Notes: generated by a model not told the origin, from the sequence alone. A DNA stretch of 59,954 bases from Segetibacter sp. (GCA_028288485.1 JAQBNO010000174.1:1-59954), one strand, 5' to 3'. Positions 1-10,544 are shown, numbered from the stretch's first letter. Numbers and translations: made by a program.

Positions 1-509
1 ACCTGGTAAGCATACTACCTTCCCTCAAAAAGAAATACCTGAAGTACGAAAGTTACAAAGGTCAAACCGTGGAAGACATCTTTACGAAAGAGCAGTTGAA
101 ACAGGCAGTAAAATTAGAAGCGTATATGATGCAAAGCAGCGTGCTGATCAATAGCGGGAAAGGAACATTTGCAGTAAAGGCGTTACCTGCAGAAGCGCAG
201 TTCTCCCCCATGTACGGGATAGCGATCGACGATTTTGACAAAGATGGAAATGCAGACATAGTGATGGGTGGAAACTTCTACCACTCAAAACCGGAAGTCG
301 GTATCTACGATGCCAGTTATGGCGTTTTCCTGAAAGGAAATGGAAAAGGTGATTTTAAAGCACTAAATTCACAGGCGAGTGGTTTTAACGTACGAGGTGC
401 AATAAGAAGTATTGACCAATTGAAAGCAGGACAATCTAAAATCGTGGTAGTGTCGTTAAACAACGGAGGTACCAAAGTGTTCAACCTGTCAAAAAAGAAT
501 AAGGGCTAA
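1..509 (+). CDS. FG-GAP/VCBS repeat lipoprotein, C-terminal part (cut by window edge)
   Basis: The reading frame is open from base 3, so the gene begins upstream of the window and only the C-terminal ~168 residues are present. The stretch matches the C-terminal part of the two full paralogues at 1854 and 10569: a basic motif (SLKKKYLKYESY), a late FG-GAP calcium-loop motif (DFDKDGNAD) and a YDASYGVFLKG segment. The family consists of outer-surface beta-propeller lipoproteins found next to SusC/SusD genes. A GTG at 69 is in frame but is not a believable start because homology continues upstream of it. Exact ligand unknown. Part of the same + strand locus as the genes to 13904. Confidence 0.85.
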   Translation, partial: LVSILPSLKKKYLKYESYKGQTVEDIFTKEQLKQAVKLEAYMMQSSVLINSGKGTFAVKALPAEAQFSPMYGIAIDDFDKDGNADIVMGGNFYHSKPEVGIYDASYGVFLKGNGKGDFKALNSQASGFNVRGAIRSIDQLKAGQSKIVVVSLNNGGTKVFNLSKKNKG

Positions 510-574
510 TTCGAAGAGGGGGTTGTTACCCCTGATACCCGTTACTTAGAAATAATACACTTAAAACAAAGTAT

Positions 575-1264
575 TTGAAGAAGATCATCATCGCCGTGTG
601 CTTATTTTCCTGTTTTTGCACATTTGCCCAGCAACCAAATACGCTTGCCTCTAATAAGATGAAGCCATTATTCAATGGTAAGAATTTAGATGGCTGGTAT
701 AGTTTCCTTACGAAAAAAGGCAAGAACAACGACCCGGAAAAGGTTTTTAGTATTGAGAAGGATATCTTGCATATTTCAGGTAAGGAGTTTGGTTATATCT
801 GTACCAACAATACGTATAAGAACTTTCACCTGGCCGTCGAGTTTAAGTGGGGAACAAAAAAATGGCCCCCGCGTGATGCGGATACCACAAGAAGAGATAA
901 CGGCATTTGTTTTTACGTTCCCCAGGATTTTAAAGACAAGGTGTGGCCTAAATCGGTAGAGTGTCAAATCCAGGAAGGCGATGTAGGTGATATATGGGTG
1001 ATTGATAGTGCTACGGTTGTTGTTGACGGTAAAAGAACGCCATCAATGGATTATTTCAGGGTACAAAAGAAAACAGATGCTGAACATAAAACAGGCGAAT
1101 GGAACAGGGTCGAGGTAATCGCAAATAATGGCAACCTGACCTATATCGTAAATGGCAAAGTGGTTAATACAGCTACAAGCCCGAGCCTGAGTGAAGGAAG
1201 AATAATTATTCAGTCAGAAGGAGCAGAGATTTTTTACCGGAAAATAGAGATCGCAGAATTATAG
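575..1264 (+). CDS. DUF1080 / 3-keto-disaccharide hydrolase family protein
   Basis: 229 residues with an N-terminal signal peptide (MKKIIIAVCLFSCFCTFAQ). The body is a laminin-G/concanavalin-like beta sandwich of the DUF1080 type: the opening LFNGKNLDGWYSF, the central NGICFYVPQ and SVECQIQEGD, and the closing EWNRVEVIANNG and GRIIIQSEGAEIFYRKIEI are typical of the family. Characterised DUF1080 members cleave 3-keto-glycosides; others carry the domain with unknown activity. The start is a TTG at 575, chosen because the next in-frame ATG (659) would remove the signal peptide. It lies 65 bases after the upstream FG-GAP gene and may be co-transcribed. Likely periplasmic or surface exposed. No Gfo/Idh oxidoreductase, the usual partner that makes the 3-keto sugar, is visible in the window. 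Confidence 0.85.
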   Translation: MKKIIIAVCLFSCFCTFAQQPNTLASNKMKPLFNGKNLDGWYSFLTKKGKNNDPEKVFSIEKDILHISGKEFGYICTNNTYKNFHLAVEFKWGTKKWPPRDADTTRRDNGICFYVPQDFKDKVWPKSVECQIQEGDVGDIWVIDSATVVVDGKRTPSMDYFRVQKKTDAEHKTGEWNRVEVIANNGNLTYIVNGKVVNTATSPSLSEGRIIIQSEGAEIFYRKIEIAEL

Positions 1265-1321
1265 TTGGTTGGTGATAATGAATAGAAAAGTTTTGGATTA
1301 TTAAAGTATCAAGGGAAAGAA

Positions 1322-1381
1322 GTTTTTTGGGAGCCGGCAGCAGAATAGCCCTTAAGCTTTACTTGCGTCGCACTCTTCAAC
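1322..1381 (-). repeat. Dispersed REP-like repeat, copy R1
   Basis: Contains GGGAGCCGGC followed ~35 bases later by CTTGCGTCGCACTCTT, the reverse-strand form of the repeat family. The core CAACGATG is diverged here. It faces copy R2, forming an inverted pair in the same intergenic gap. Confidence 0.65.
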
Positions 1382-1509
1382 TTTTTTTCGATATTGGACG
1401 AGAAAAAGCTCAATAATGGTCAGTCAAAAATATTTGAGAGAACGATTTTATAGTATCCCTTTTAAAAGTCAAAATTATTGCTACTCTTTGCCGCCTGAAG
1501 TACAAAAAG

Positions 1510-1653
1510 ATGAACGGATTGCGACCCTTCGGCTGAACTCAGCTACCCTTCGGCTTCGCTCAGGGTAAAAAATGCTACGCTAAGTTCTATTGAGGAATAA
1601 AAAGTTCAACTGAGCGTAGCAACGATGACGCCTGCCCGAACTGAAGTTGGTAT
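1510..1653 (+). repeat. Dispersed REP-like repeat, long form, copy R2
   Basis: Begins with GATGAACG, carries CCCTTCGGCTTCGCTCAGGG, then an imperfect hairpin with arms at about 1574-1590 and 1604-1620 (right arm GTTCAACTGAGCGTAGC), followed by the shared body AACGATG ... AGTTGGTAT. Together R1 and R2 fill most of the 589-base gap between 1265 and 1853, where no gene is visible. Confidence 0.8.
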
Positions 1654-1853
1654 AATAAAAACCAAACGAGGCAGTACATCCGGCGGGCCATAAAAAGCAA
1701 AAGCCGGTATCTAAATTTCCCGGCATATTGATTCACAAAGGTAGTTTGACAACGGAACAGCCGTTGTTGCTGGCCTGATCAACAGCCAGCGCGATTAAAT
1801 ATGCCGCCACAAAAAATCAGAAAAGTATAACCCAGCCCTTTTGCAATTAATAA

Positions 1854-4800
1854 ATGAATTTTAAAAGATTACAATACTTCCTCTTAACAGCTGTTTTATT
1901 GGCTGGTTGCACGCGGAAAACAAGTACGCTGTTTTCTTTGTTACCCGCCCAAAGTACGGGGATTACTTTTTCGAATGATTTAGCTGCAAATGACTCCCTT
2001 AATATTCTTGACTACCTGTATTATTATAACGGCGGTGGTGTAGCAATCGGAGATATAAATAACGACGGCCTTCCCGACATTTACTTTTCTTCGAATAAAG
2101 GCAGCAATAAACTCTACCTCAACAAAGGCAATATGAGGTTTGAGGATATTACGGAACCTGCGGGTGCGAAGGGCAAAGGTAACTGGAAGACAGGGGTGAC
2201 AATGACCGATGTAAACGGGGATGGGCTATTAGATATTTATGTTTCAGAAGTAGGTGCATACAAAAATCTGCACGGTAAAAATGAGCTTTTTATTAACAAC
2301 GGTAACCTGACCTTCTCTGAACGGGCGCACGAATATGGTTTAGATGTTGAAGGGTTCAATACACACGCAACTTTTTTTGATTACGACCGCGACGGCGACC
2401 TCGATATGTTCCTGGTTAATCACTCAGTGCATTCCACGGAAACATACAGGAGGGCGGAAGAAAGGAAAGTAAAAAGTGAAAAAAGTGGCGATAAATTGTT
2501 CAGGAATGATCTTACTGAAAACGGAACATACTTTACCGAGGTAACCGAAAAAGCAGGTATTTACAGCAGTGCGATTGGGTACGGACTAAATGTAGTTACT
2601 GCCGACTTAAACAATGATGGATGGGATGATATTTATGTAAGTAATGACTTTCACGAAAACGATTATTACTACATCAACCAGCAGAACGGTACGTTTAAAG
2701 AAATGAATGAAACTGCATTTCCACATGAGAGCCGGTTCTCGATGGGTAGCGACATTAATGATTTGAATAACGACGGCTGGCTCGACATTGTGACGTTGGA
2801 TATGCTACCGGCTGATCAAAAAGTATTAAAATCTTCGAGTGGAGATGATCCCCTTGATATTTATCAATACAAAATGAATTTTGGTTATCATGAACAATAT
2901 TCCAGGAACTGTTTGCAATTGAACGTCGACGCGGGAAACAGGTTTTCTGACATTGCCTTGTATTCCGGTGTAGCGGCTACCGATTGGAGCTGGTCACCGC
3001 TAATTGCCGACTTTGATAATGACGGCATCAAAGACCTTTTTATCGCAAATGGAATCGTAAAAAGGCCTAACGACCTCGACTACATCAAGTTCATTTCAAA
3101 CACTCAGATGCATGATGCATTAAACCAGGGAAAAGGAGCAGACCAAACGGCCTTAAGTAAAATGCCCGATGGTAAAGTGAGTAATTATATCTACCAGGGA
3201 TCGCCGGATCTACGGTTTAAAGACCAGACGAAAAACTGGGGATTTGATAAACCAACTCTTTCAAATGGCGCAGCCTATGCAGATTTAGATAACGACGGAG
3301 ACCTCGACATTGTGACTAACAACATCAACGAGACAGCTTCAGTTTACCAGAATAACTTGAATAAGATTAAAGCTGTTAACCACAACTACCTTATTGTTGA
3401 GTTGAAGGGCGATTCTTCCAATCAGTTCGCCATCGGTGCTAAAGTGGTGGTTAAGGGAAAAGATAAACTGCAGGTCAACTTTTGTACTGCTTCCCGCGGT
3501 TTTGAAAGTTCTTCTGTTCAAACGGTTCACTTTGGACTAGGTGCCGATACTGTTGTTGATGCCCTGGAAATAATATGGCCAAACGGACTCAGCCAGGCGT
3601 TCGGAAACGTGCCTGCAAATAAAAAGCTGGTTGCGTTTCAAAAAAATGCAATAATGCGGCCGGTTACTTTATTACCATCACACGATGGCAGTGAAAATTT
3701 GTTTACCGATATTTCAGACTCTGTTTCTTTTCCTTACACCCATGTTGAAAACGACTTCACCGATTTTAATGTTTCTCCGTTTATACCCCATAAATTATCT
3801 ACACAGGGCCCAAAAATGGCTGTTGCCGACATAAATAACGACGGCCTTGAAGATATATTTATCTGCGGCGCTATCGGCCACGCAGGCAAGTTGTTGGTTC
3901 AAAATAAGGCCGGGAAGTTTGTAAGCTCTAATGAAACTTTATTCGCAAAAGATGCTCAATGTGAAGACGTAAATGCAGTTTTCTTTGATGCTAATAAAGA
4001 TGGTTTTAATGACCTGGTTGTTGTAAGTGGCGGAAATGAATATGGCGGAAACAACGCGTTTTTACCTGACCGTTTGTATATAAATGACGGGAAAGGAAAA
4101 TTTTCTAAATCAACCACCTTTCCTGCTATTTATGAAAACAAATCGATAGCTGCTCCCTGCGATTTAGATAAAGACGGTGATATTGATCTGTTTATTGGCG
4201 GCAGAAATGTCGTCGGTAATTATGGCTTAGCTCCAAATTCTCACATCCTTATTAATGACGGGAAGGGCAATTTTTCTATTGGACAAGAGGAACTTTCACC
4301 AGGGTTACGAAATATCGGAATGGTTACAGATGCAGCCTGGGAAGACCTGGATAACGATGGATGGAAAGACCTGGTGATTGCAGGGGAGTGGATGGCAGTG
4401 AATATATTTAAAAACGTAAAAGGGCGTTTGTCAAATATTACTTCCATAGTTTCAGCGAACAACTCGACAGGCTGGTGGAATTGCATTAAAATAGTGGACA
4501 TCGACGGAGACGGTGATAAAGATATTCTTGCAGGTAATCTCGGGGAAAATTCAAAGCTCCAGGCATCAGCTGAATTTCCATTAAAGATGTATATAAGTGA
4601 TATCGATAATAATGGAATAACCGACCAGTTGCTGGCAGTTGAAAGTAAAGGAAGTTATTATACTTTTTTGGGCAAGGAGGAAATTGAAAAACAGTTGCCG
4701 GTATTGGTAAGAAAACGATATCGCGATTATTCAGCTTTTGCCTCGCAAACAATAGAAGGTATCCTTGGTGAATCTAAAGGAAGTATGGGAATTTTAAATG

Positions 4801-5174
4801 CAACAACCTTGTCGTCAGTTGTAATGATAAATAAGGCAGGAAAGTTTTCTGAAAGAAAATTACCGGATGCAGTTCAATGGTCTCCTGTTTTCAGTTTTTT
4901 AATCGGTGACTTCAATAAAGATGGAATTTCAGATCTTATTTGCCCCGGAAACTTTTCAGGCGTAATTCCCTTTGAAGGAAAGTATGATGCAGGTTATGGA
5001 ACAGTTTTGTTAGGAATAGGGAAGGGAGAATTTAAAGAACTTTCACCACTTCAATCAGGTATAAAAATAAACGGAGAGGTACGGGATAGTAAAATTGTAC
5101 ATCTTGCCGGTGATAGAGAAATACTTGCTTTTGCCGTAAACAATAATAAGGTGAAATTTTATATTCGTAGATGA
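1854..5174 (+). CDS. FG-GAP/VCBS repeat lipoprotein with ASPIC/UnbV domain (CRTAC1-like)
   Basis: 1106 residues. Signal peptide with lipobox LAGC (lipid-bearing Cys19). Many calcium-binding FG-GAP loops of the form D-x-N-x-D-G-x-x-D (for example DINNDGLPD near 72, DVNGDGLLD near 120, DLNNDGWDD near 255) form one or two seven-bladed propellers. An ASPIC/UnbV module lies in the middle, around residues 510-590 (GAKVVVKG ... SRGFESS ... LEIIWPNG). A second set of FG-GAP loops fills the C-terminal half. Family members sit on the cell surface next to SusC/SusD genes and are presumed to bind glycan or protein partners. Paralogue of the genes at 1 and 10569. It precedes susC by an 815-base gap and so may have its own transcript. 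Confidence 0.9.
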   Translation: MNFKRLQYFLLTAVLLAGCTRKTSTLFSLLPAQSTGITFSNDLAANDSLNILDYLYYYNGGGVAIGDINNDGLPDIYFSSNKGSNKLYLNKGNMRFEDITEPAGAKGKGNWKTGVTMTDVNGDGLLDIYVSEVGAYKNLHGKNELFINNGNLTFSERAHEYGLDVEGFNTHATFFDYDRDGDLDMFLVNHSVHSTETYRRAEERKVKSEKSGDKLFRNDLTENGTYFTEVTEKAGIYSSAIGYGLNVVTADLNNDGWDDIYVSNDFHENDYYYINQQNGTFKEMNETAFPHESRFSMGSDINDLNNDGWLDIVTLDMLPADQKVLKSSSGDDPLDIYQYKMNFGYHEQYSRNCLQLNVDAGNRFSDIALYSGVAATDWSWSPLIADFDNDGIKDLFIANGIVKRPNDLDYIKFISNTQMHDALNQGKGADQTALSKMPDGKVSNYIYQGSPDLRFKDQTKNWGFDKPTLSNGAAYADLDNDGDLDIVTNNINETASVYQNNLNKIKAVNHNYLIVELKGDSSNQFAIGAKVVVKGKDKLQVNFCTASRGFESSSVQTVHFGLGADTVVDALEIIWPNGLSQAFGNVPANKKLVAFQKNAIMRPVTLLPSHDGSENLFTDISDSVSFPYTHVENDFTDFNVSPFIPHKLSTQGPKMAVADINNDGLEDIFICGAIGHAGKLLVQNKAGKFVSSNETLFAKDAQCEDVNAVFFDANKDGFNDLVVVSGGNEYGGNNAFLPDRLYINDGKGKFSKSTTFPAIYENKSIAAPCDLDKDGDIDLFIGGRNVVGNYGLAPNSHILINDGKGNFSIGQEELSPGLRNIGMVTDAAWEDLDNDGWKDLVIAGEWMAVNIFKNVKGRLSNITSIVSANNSTGWWNCIKIVDIDGDGDKDILAGNLGENSKLQASAEFPLKMYISDIDNNGITDQLLAVESKGSYYTFLGKEEIEKQLPVLVRKRYRDYSAFASQTIEGILGESKGSMGILNATTLSSVVMINKAGKFSERKLPDAVQWSPVFSFLIGDFNKDGISDLICPGNFSGVIPFEGKYDAGYGTVLLGIGKGEFKELSPLQSGIKINGEVRDSKIVHLAGDREILAFAVNNNKVKFYIRR

Positions 5175-5989
5175 ACCAATGACGATTCGTTTCAAAGTCT
5201 TTTTTGGAAGCCGGTTTTAGGAATTCTATTCGATATCGTTGTGTCACTCACTTGTACTTGCAGATATTCTATTCCACTTTTTACTCCGATTCTTAATAAT
5301 AACGTCGATAGATAAACATCCGGCTTTATTACCTTTTATTAAATTTCATTAGCTTCAATCCGAACATCAAATGCGGTAACGGGCAGCTTTTACCGACCCG
5401 ATATTACTATTTGCAGTCTGTATTAGTTATAAGAGAAGAGATACCAGTCTTTTTCCCATTAATTTTAATCCGGTCCAAAAACCTTCAACCGGTGATCATT
5501 ATGTTACTCGCAGTATTCGTATTGAATTTAAGGCGGGCTTAAAAAAATTAGACAGAACATTTGCAGCAATTCTTTCGGTATTGTTGTCTGAAAAAACAGT
5601 ATAAGATTTCCGCCTCTACTAAAGCAACTCACACTTTATGTAATTAATCGAATCCATGAATACAATTGTTTTAGGTTATAGTACCTGAAATTTATCCCAT
5701 GTTTTGAGCTCCAATATTTACACGAAAAAGCAATTTAATTAGAACTATGCTTATTTCTTTAAAAGAAGGAAACGGTTAAGTTTTCCAGGTAAAAATTGTT
5801 GGAGATTTAGGTCAAGACGTTGGTTTTTCAAAAAAACCACTTGTTGTTTAAGGAGATTGACCTATTTATCAACCAATTTTTCCACAACATGTAAAAAATA
5901 CACGAAGAATGACATAATGTTAAAAAAACATCAATTTTTATTTAAAAAGTGTACTATTTTTATCACAACTTACCAAAAACTGCTACTAT
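5175..5989. other. 815-base non-coding gap before susC
   Basis: No convincing gene in either strand. It holds repeat copy R3 at its left end. The right 300 bases are AT-rich and presumably carry the susC promoter and leader, but no clean TTTG / TAnnTTTG pair was found by eye. Short open stretches around 5460-5605 lack any recognisable protein similarity. Confidence 0.5.
5199..5258 (-). repeat. Dispersed REP-like repeat, copy R3
   Basis: Shows TTTTTTTGGAAGCCGG, then CGATATCGTTGTGTCACTCA and CTTGTACTTG. This is the short form of the family, lying just after the stop of the FG-GAP gene. Confidence 0.75.
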
Positions 5990-8947
5990 ATGAAACAATT
6001 TAGACTATTGTGTTCTTTTTCCATGTTAGTCCTTTTCCCTGCATTGCTGTTCGCTCAACAAAGAACAGTTACAGGAAAGGTTACTGACGCAAAAGACAAC
6101 TCTCCCCTTGTAGATGCAACTGTTTCCGTGGTTGGAAAATCAGTTAGCACGAAAACAGGCGCCGATGGCGCTTTCTCCATAAACGTCCCTTCAGGATCTA
6201 ATCAACTACGAATTTCTTACGTTGGTTTCGAGGATCAAACACTTCCTATTACCGCAGGAGAAATGTCAGTTTCTATGGCTACTTCAACTCAAAGTTTATC
6301 AGATGTTGTGGTTGTTGGTTATGGTACTGCAAGAAGGAAAGATCTTACCGGCTCAACTGCCTCTGTAAGGGAAAAGGATTTTAATAAGGGCGTTTTTACT
6401 TCACCGGATCAATTAATTCAAGGTAAAGCGGCGGGTGTTTTAGTAATTAATAATACCGGGCAGCCTGGCGGTTCAACAACCGTAAGAATTCGTGGAGCCT
6501 CCTCCATAAGATCAGGAAATCAGCCTCTGTTTGTGGTTGATGGTGTTCCTTTATCGGGGGGTACTGCACGTCCCGGCGGCAGCGGCGCGGGTGCATTTGG
6601 AAGTGATGGAGGTAACCCGCTAAATTTTATCAATCCTAATGACATTGCAGGTATTGAAATTTTAAAAGACGCCTCCGCTACCGCTATTTATGGTTCCCGA
6701 GGAGCAAACGGTGTAGTGATCATCAATACCAAACGAGGGAAATCCGGTGTACCTCAAGTTGATGTAAATGCTTCGACCAGCATGAGTAATTTGTTGAAGA
6801 GACTGGAGGTATTAGATGCAAATGAATATAGACAGGCATTAAAAGATTATGGCCAGACCGGGGGTGATTTTGGTAATAGCGTGAATGCATTTGATGCCAT
6901 TACCCGTACTGGTATTACTCAGAATTACAGTGTAGCTGTAGGCGGTGGTTCCGAAAATGGAAGGTATCGCATTTCTGCAGGATATTTGGATCAACAAGGT
7001 ATTATCAAAACTTCTAATTTAAAGAAATTTACCACTAATCTTACCAGCAATTTCCGCTTTTTAGAAAGTAAGAAATTAGGACTTGATATAAATGTCCTGG
7101 TAACCCAAACCGATGAACAAATTGCACCTGTTTCTTCTTTTGTCGGCTTTGAGGGAAACTTAATTTCTCAGGCGCTACAATGGAATCCAACCCATCTTTT
7201 AATAAAACCTGGTACAGACTCAGCATGGATTGACCCGCTGGTAGGTGCGACAACTATTAACCCTCTTGCACAATTAAATTATTTTGATGATAATGCAAAG
7301 GTAAATTCAATAATTGCAAGTATTTCTCCTTCCTATAAAATTACCAAAGAACTCGAATATAAGTTGCTTTATAGTGTCAACCGGCAGGTTGGAACAAGAA
7401 GAGGACAGGTAAACCGACTATTAAACGTCGAGAATATTTTAAATAGGGGCACAGCTTTTATTGGTAACCAGGAGCAGACTAACCAGCAGGTAACTAATAC
7501 TTTAAACTATAATAAGCAATTAACCAGTGATTTTAATCTGAATGCCGTGGTAGGGCACGAATTTCTGAACTACGAAAGTAAGGGTAGTTTCATGAATGGC
7601 CAGGACTTTACGAACGTTGGTTTAAATTATTATGACTACCTGGGGTTTTCTACGCAAAACGATCGGAGGATTGGCTCATTTGCTTCACCTACTACCGAAC
7701 TGCAGTCATTTTTTGGACGTGCTATAATTAACTATAAGGATAAATATCTAATAACAGGGACATTCAGAGCAGACGGCTCGACACGTTTTGGCGAAAACAA
7801 CAAGTATGGTTATTTCCCATCTGTGGGTATAGCCTGGAATACATCAAGTGAAGATTTTTTAAAGAATAGTGCTTTTATAAATAATTTAAAGGTAAGGTTG
7901 AGTTGGGGTAAAACCGGTAACCAGGAATTTCCTTCAGGCGCCTCTTTAAACAGATTTGGCTTTGGGCAACAATCAATCTCTCAATCTAATTTCGGTAATC
8001 CCGATTTGAAATGGGAAACATCTACTACAACCAATGCCGGCATAGATTTCAGCATTTTAAATAACAGGGTATTCGGATCCGTTGATTACTTCTATAAAAA
8101 GACTACCGACGTTTTGTTCGAACAAAATATCGCTCAACCAGCACCCTCCGGAAAGATTTGGATTAACTTACCTGGATATGTATTAAATAAGGGCGTTGAA
8201 ATAATGTTAACAACTGCGGTACTTCAAGGCAAGAATGTTAACTGGAATGTTGGAGGTAATGTTTCCTTCCTGCAAAATACCGTAGAGGGTTTAAAAGGCT
8301 TTTACCAAACCGGCGAACTGAGAGGACAAGGATTTTCGGATGTTAGAGGTCAACGCTTGATCAGCGGCCAGCCTTTAAACGTTTGGTATCTCAGGAAATT
8401 TGAAGGAATTGACAAAGGAACAGGACAAAGTGTTTATGCTGACGGCGGCAATACACTTTTCTATTTAGGAAGTCCTAATCCTAAAATGCTTTTAGGTTTA
8501 ACATCCGACGTTACCTATAAAAAGTTAACAGCTACAATCAATATGAACGGAACTTTCGGGCACTACTTATTTAATAACACCGCTGCTTCTGTATTAGGGA
8601 TTGGCAACCTCGGAACGAGGAATATTGCTAAAGCCTTAATAGGAACAGGTGTAAAAGAAGCAATTTCCAATGCTCCTTCTCCTTCTTCCCGAAACCTGGA
8701 GAAAGGTAATTACATCAAGATGGCTAATGCTACAATAAGTTATCGGGTAGGGAATATCGGGAATAGCATTCGAAATGTAAATATTTCTCTAACTGGCCAG
8801 AACTTGTTTGTTATAACTAAGTATACTGGTTTTGATCCTGAAGTAAATACAGATGCGGGTTTTGGAGGTATCCCTTCACTAGGTGTGGAATATATACCTT
8901 ATCCTTCAGCACGAACAATAGTTATAGGACTTAACTTCTCATTATAA
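5990..8947 (+). CDS. SusC/RagA-family TonB-dependent outer-membrane transporter
   Basis: 985 residues. Signal peptide (1-22, ending LLFAQ), a CarboxypepD_reg-like beta-sandwich (about 25-100: TVTGKVTDAKDNSPL ... ISYVGFED), the SusC-type TonB box DVVVVGYG at 105-112, then a plug domain (about 115-235, with PLFVVDGVPL and DASATAIYGSRGANGVVIINTKRG) and a 22-strand barrel to the end. It imports oligosaccharides or other large nutrients through the outer membrane using TonB energy. It forms a complex with the SusD protein encoded 16 bases downstream. The length fits the family. Substrate cannot be read from the sequence; the linked DUF1080 and FG-GAP genes suggest a plant-type glycan or glycoside. 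Confidence 0.96.
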   Translation: MKQFRLLCSFSMLVLFPALLFAQQRTVTGKVTDAKDNSPLVDATVSVVGKSVSTKTGADGAFSINVPSGSNQLRISYVGFEDQTLPITAGEMSVSMATSTQSLSDVVVVGYGTARRKDLTGSTASVREKDFNKGVFTSPDQLIQGKAAGVLVINNTGQPGGSTTVRIRGASSIRSGNQPLFVVDGVPLSGGTARPGGSGAGAFGSDGGNPLNFINPNDIAGIEILKDASATAIYGSRGANGVVIINTKRGKSGVPQVDVNASTSMSNLLKRLEVLDANEYRQALKDYGQTGGDFGNSVNAFDAITRTGITQNYSVAVGGGSENGRYRISAGYLDQQGIIKTSNLKKFTTNLTSNFRFLESKKLGLDINVLVTQTDEQIAPVSSFVGFEGNLISQALQWNPTHLLIKPGTDSAWIDPLVGATTINPLAQLNYFDDNAKVNSIIASISPSYKITKELEYKLLYSVNRQVGTRRGQVNRLLNVENILNRGTAFIGNQEQTNQQVTNTLNYNKQLTSDFNLNAVVGHEFLNYESKGSFMNGQDFTNVGLNYYDYLGFSTQNDRRIGSFASPTTELQSFFGRAIINYKDKYLITGTFRADGSTRFGENNKYGYFPSVGIAWNTSSEDFLKNSAFINNLKVRLSWGKTGNQEFPSGASLNRFGFGQQSISQSNFGNPDLKWETSTTTNAGIDFSILNNRVFGSVDYFYKKTTDVLFEQNIAQPAPSGKIWINLPGYVLNKGVEIMLTTAVLQGKNVNWNVGGNVSFLQNTVEGLKGFYQTGELRGQGFSDVRGQRLISGQPLNVWYLRKFEGIDKGTGQSVYADGGNTLFYLGSPNPKMLLGLTSDVTYKKLTATINMNGTFGHYLFNNTAASVLGIGNLGTRNIAKALIGTGVKEAISNAPSPSSRNLEKGNYIKMANATISYRVGNIGNSIRNVNISLTGQNLFVITKYTGFDPEVNTDAGFGGIPSLGVEYIPYPSARTIVIGLNFSL

Positions 8948-8963
8948 TACTTAATTACGTTTT

Positions 8964-10490
8964 ATGAAACATATGAAAATATTCTTTTTCTTACTCTTGT
9001 CGCTGGTTACTTTTTCGTGTACTAAACTGGATGAGAGCTTTAGAAGTGAGCTGGAAGAAAGTAATTCCGGGAATATAACCGCGGCTCAACTATTAACAAG
9101 TGCTTATAATGGGCTAAACGGACCATTTCAAACCGGTGATTTCTGGCATGTCAACCAGCACACCTCTGATGAAACAATCGCACCTACCCGAGGACCGGAT
9201 TGGGATGATAATGGACAGTGGCGGGCATTGCATGCTCATACCTGGAACCCGGATCAGGGTCAAATAGGGGGAGCGTTCAGAGGTCTTTTAGGGGTGCAAT
9301 TTTCCGCTTCAAATGTACTTCAGTTCACTCCCAGCGCACAACAGGCAGCAGAAGCAAGATTTATTAGAGCATTAACCATGTTTGCAGTGTTAGACGGGTG
9401 GGATCAAGTGCCGTACAGGGAAAACCTGTCTGATTATAAGATATCACCTAAAACGCTAAAAGGAGTAGAAGCAGCTAATTTCATTATTTCTGAAATTAAT
9501 GCCATCATGGCTACTCTTCCTGATAATGTAGCCCCATATGTTGCAAATAAAAACGCTGCACGTGTTTTATTGATGAAGGTTTATTTAAATAAAGGAGTAT
9601 TTGTAAACAGATCTGCGCCAACTTTTGCTGCTGAGGACATGAACCAGGTTATTACCTTAGCTGATCAAATTATTGCAACCAATAAATATTCATACAACGG
9701 TAATTTTTTCGACAATTTTGCTCCCGATAATGATGTAAAATCTAAAGAAAATATTTTTACGTTGTTTAATCAAAGTGGCATTGGTGGAGGAGGTAATGTT
9801 CGCGGGGCTGCATTCCAGGTATCCCACTATAATATGAATCCTGGCGGTTGGAATGGGTTTGCAACACTTTCTGATTTTTATGACAAGTTTGAAGCGGTCG
9901 ATCAGAGAAGAGGAGCATATTATAATTATGCAGGTGCCCTTCCAAATCCAGGAAAAAGAGTAAACGCCGGATTTCTTGTAGGACAACAATACGATTTAAC
10001 TACTGATGCTGCATTGAAAGACAGGAAGGGCAATCCGTTAAGTTTTACAAGGGAAGTGAAAATAAGGGAAACGGGAGATAACTTGGAAGTAACAGGTATT
10101 AGGGTGATTAAATATCCTTATGATTATGCTACACAGGGAGACCAGAAAAACAACGACTGGGCTATTTTCAGGTATCCCGACGTTTTGTTAATGAAGGCTG
10201 AAGCCCAATTGCGAACCGGAAATAACACAAGTCCATTAGCAATTGTTAATGCTCTGCGTTTGATTCGTGGTGCCACCCCAATGGCTTCAGTTGATCTTAC
10301 CAAGTTGTTGGATGAAAGAGGACGGGAAATGTACTGGGAAGGATGGCGAAGGCAAGACCTCATTCGATTTGGAAAGTTTTTGCAGCCGTGGCAGGAAAAG
10401 CCAACCGATGATCCGAAATATTTATTGTTCCCTATTCCCAATGACCAATTAGCAGTGAACGACAATTTAATTCAAAACCCGGGCTATTAA
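8964..10490 (+). CDS. SusD/RagB-family nutrient-binding lipoprotein
   Basis: 508 residues. Lipobox with Cys19 (LVTFSC), so an outer-leaflet surface lipoprotein. The TPR-like helical N-terminal half (AQLLTSAYNGLNGPF, AEARFIRALTMFAVLDGWDQVPYRE) and the C-terminal RagB/SusD signature (DWAIFRYPDVLLMKAEAQL, LLDERGREMYWEGWRRQDLIRFGKF) are clear. It caps the SusC barrel and captures substrate. The short 16-base gap after susC indicates an operon. The frame ends 21 bases before a strong terminator hairpin, closing the susCD transcript. Confidence 0.96.
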   Translation: MKHMKIFFFLLLSLVTFSCTKLDESFRSELEESNSGNITAAQLLTSAYNGLNGPFQTGDFWHVNQHTSDETIAPTRGPDWDDNGQWRALHAHTWNPDQGQIGGAFRGLLGVQFSASNVLQFTPSAQQAAEARFIRALTMFAVLDGWDQVPYRENLSDYKISPKTLKGVEAANFIISEINAIMATLPDNVAPYVANKNAARVLLMKVYLNKGVFVNRSAPTFAAEDMNQVITLADQIIATNKYSYNGNFFDNFAPDNDVKSKENIFTLFNQSGIGGGGNVRGAAFQVSHYNMNPGGWNGFATLSDFYDKFEAVDQRRGAYYNYAGALPNPGKRVNAGFLVGQQYDLTTDAALKDRKGNPLSFTREVKIRETGDNLEVTGIRVIKYPYDYATQGDQKNNDWAIFRYPDVLLMKAEAQLRTGNNTSPLAIVNALRLIRGATPMASVDLTKLLDERGREMYWEGWRRQDLIRFGKFLQPWQEKPTDDPKYLLFPIPNDQLAVNDNLIQNPGY

Positions 10491-10511
10491 TAATCCTGGA
10501 ATGTTACATAA

Positions 10512-10544
10512 TCAAAAAAAGGTCCTTTTCCGACCTTTTTTTGA
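10512..10544 (+). terminator. Rho-independent terminator after susD
   Basis: Perfect 13-base inverted repeat (TCAAAAAAAGGTC at 10512-10524 and its complement at 10532-10544) with a 7-base loop. The right arm ends in a T run, which fits termination of the susCD transcript. The A-rich left arm could also let it work in the other direction. Confidence 0.8.
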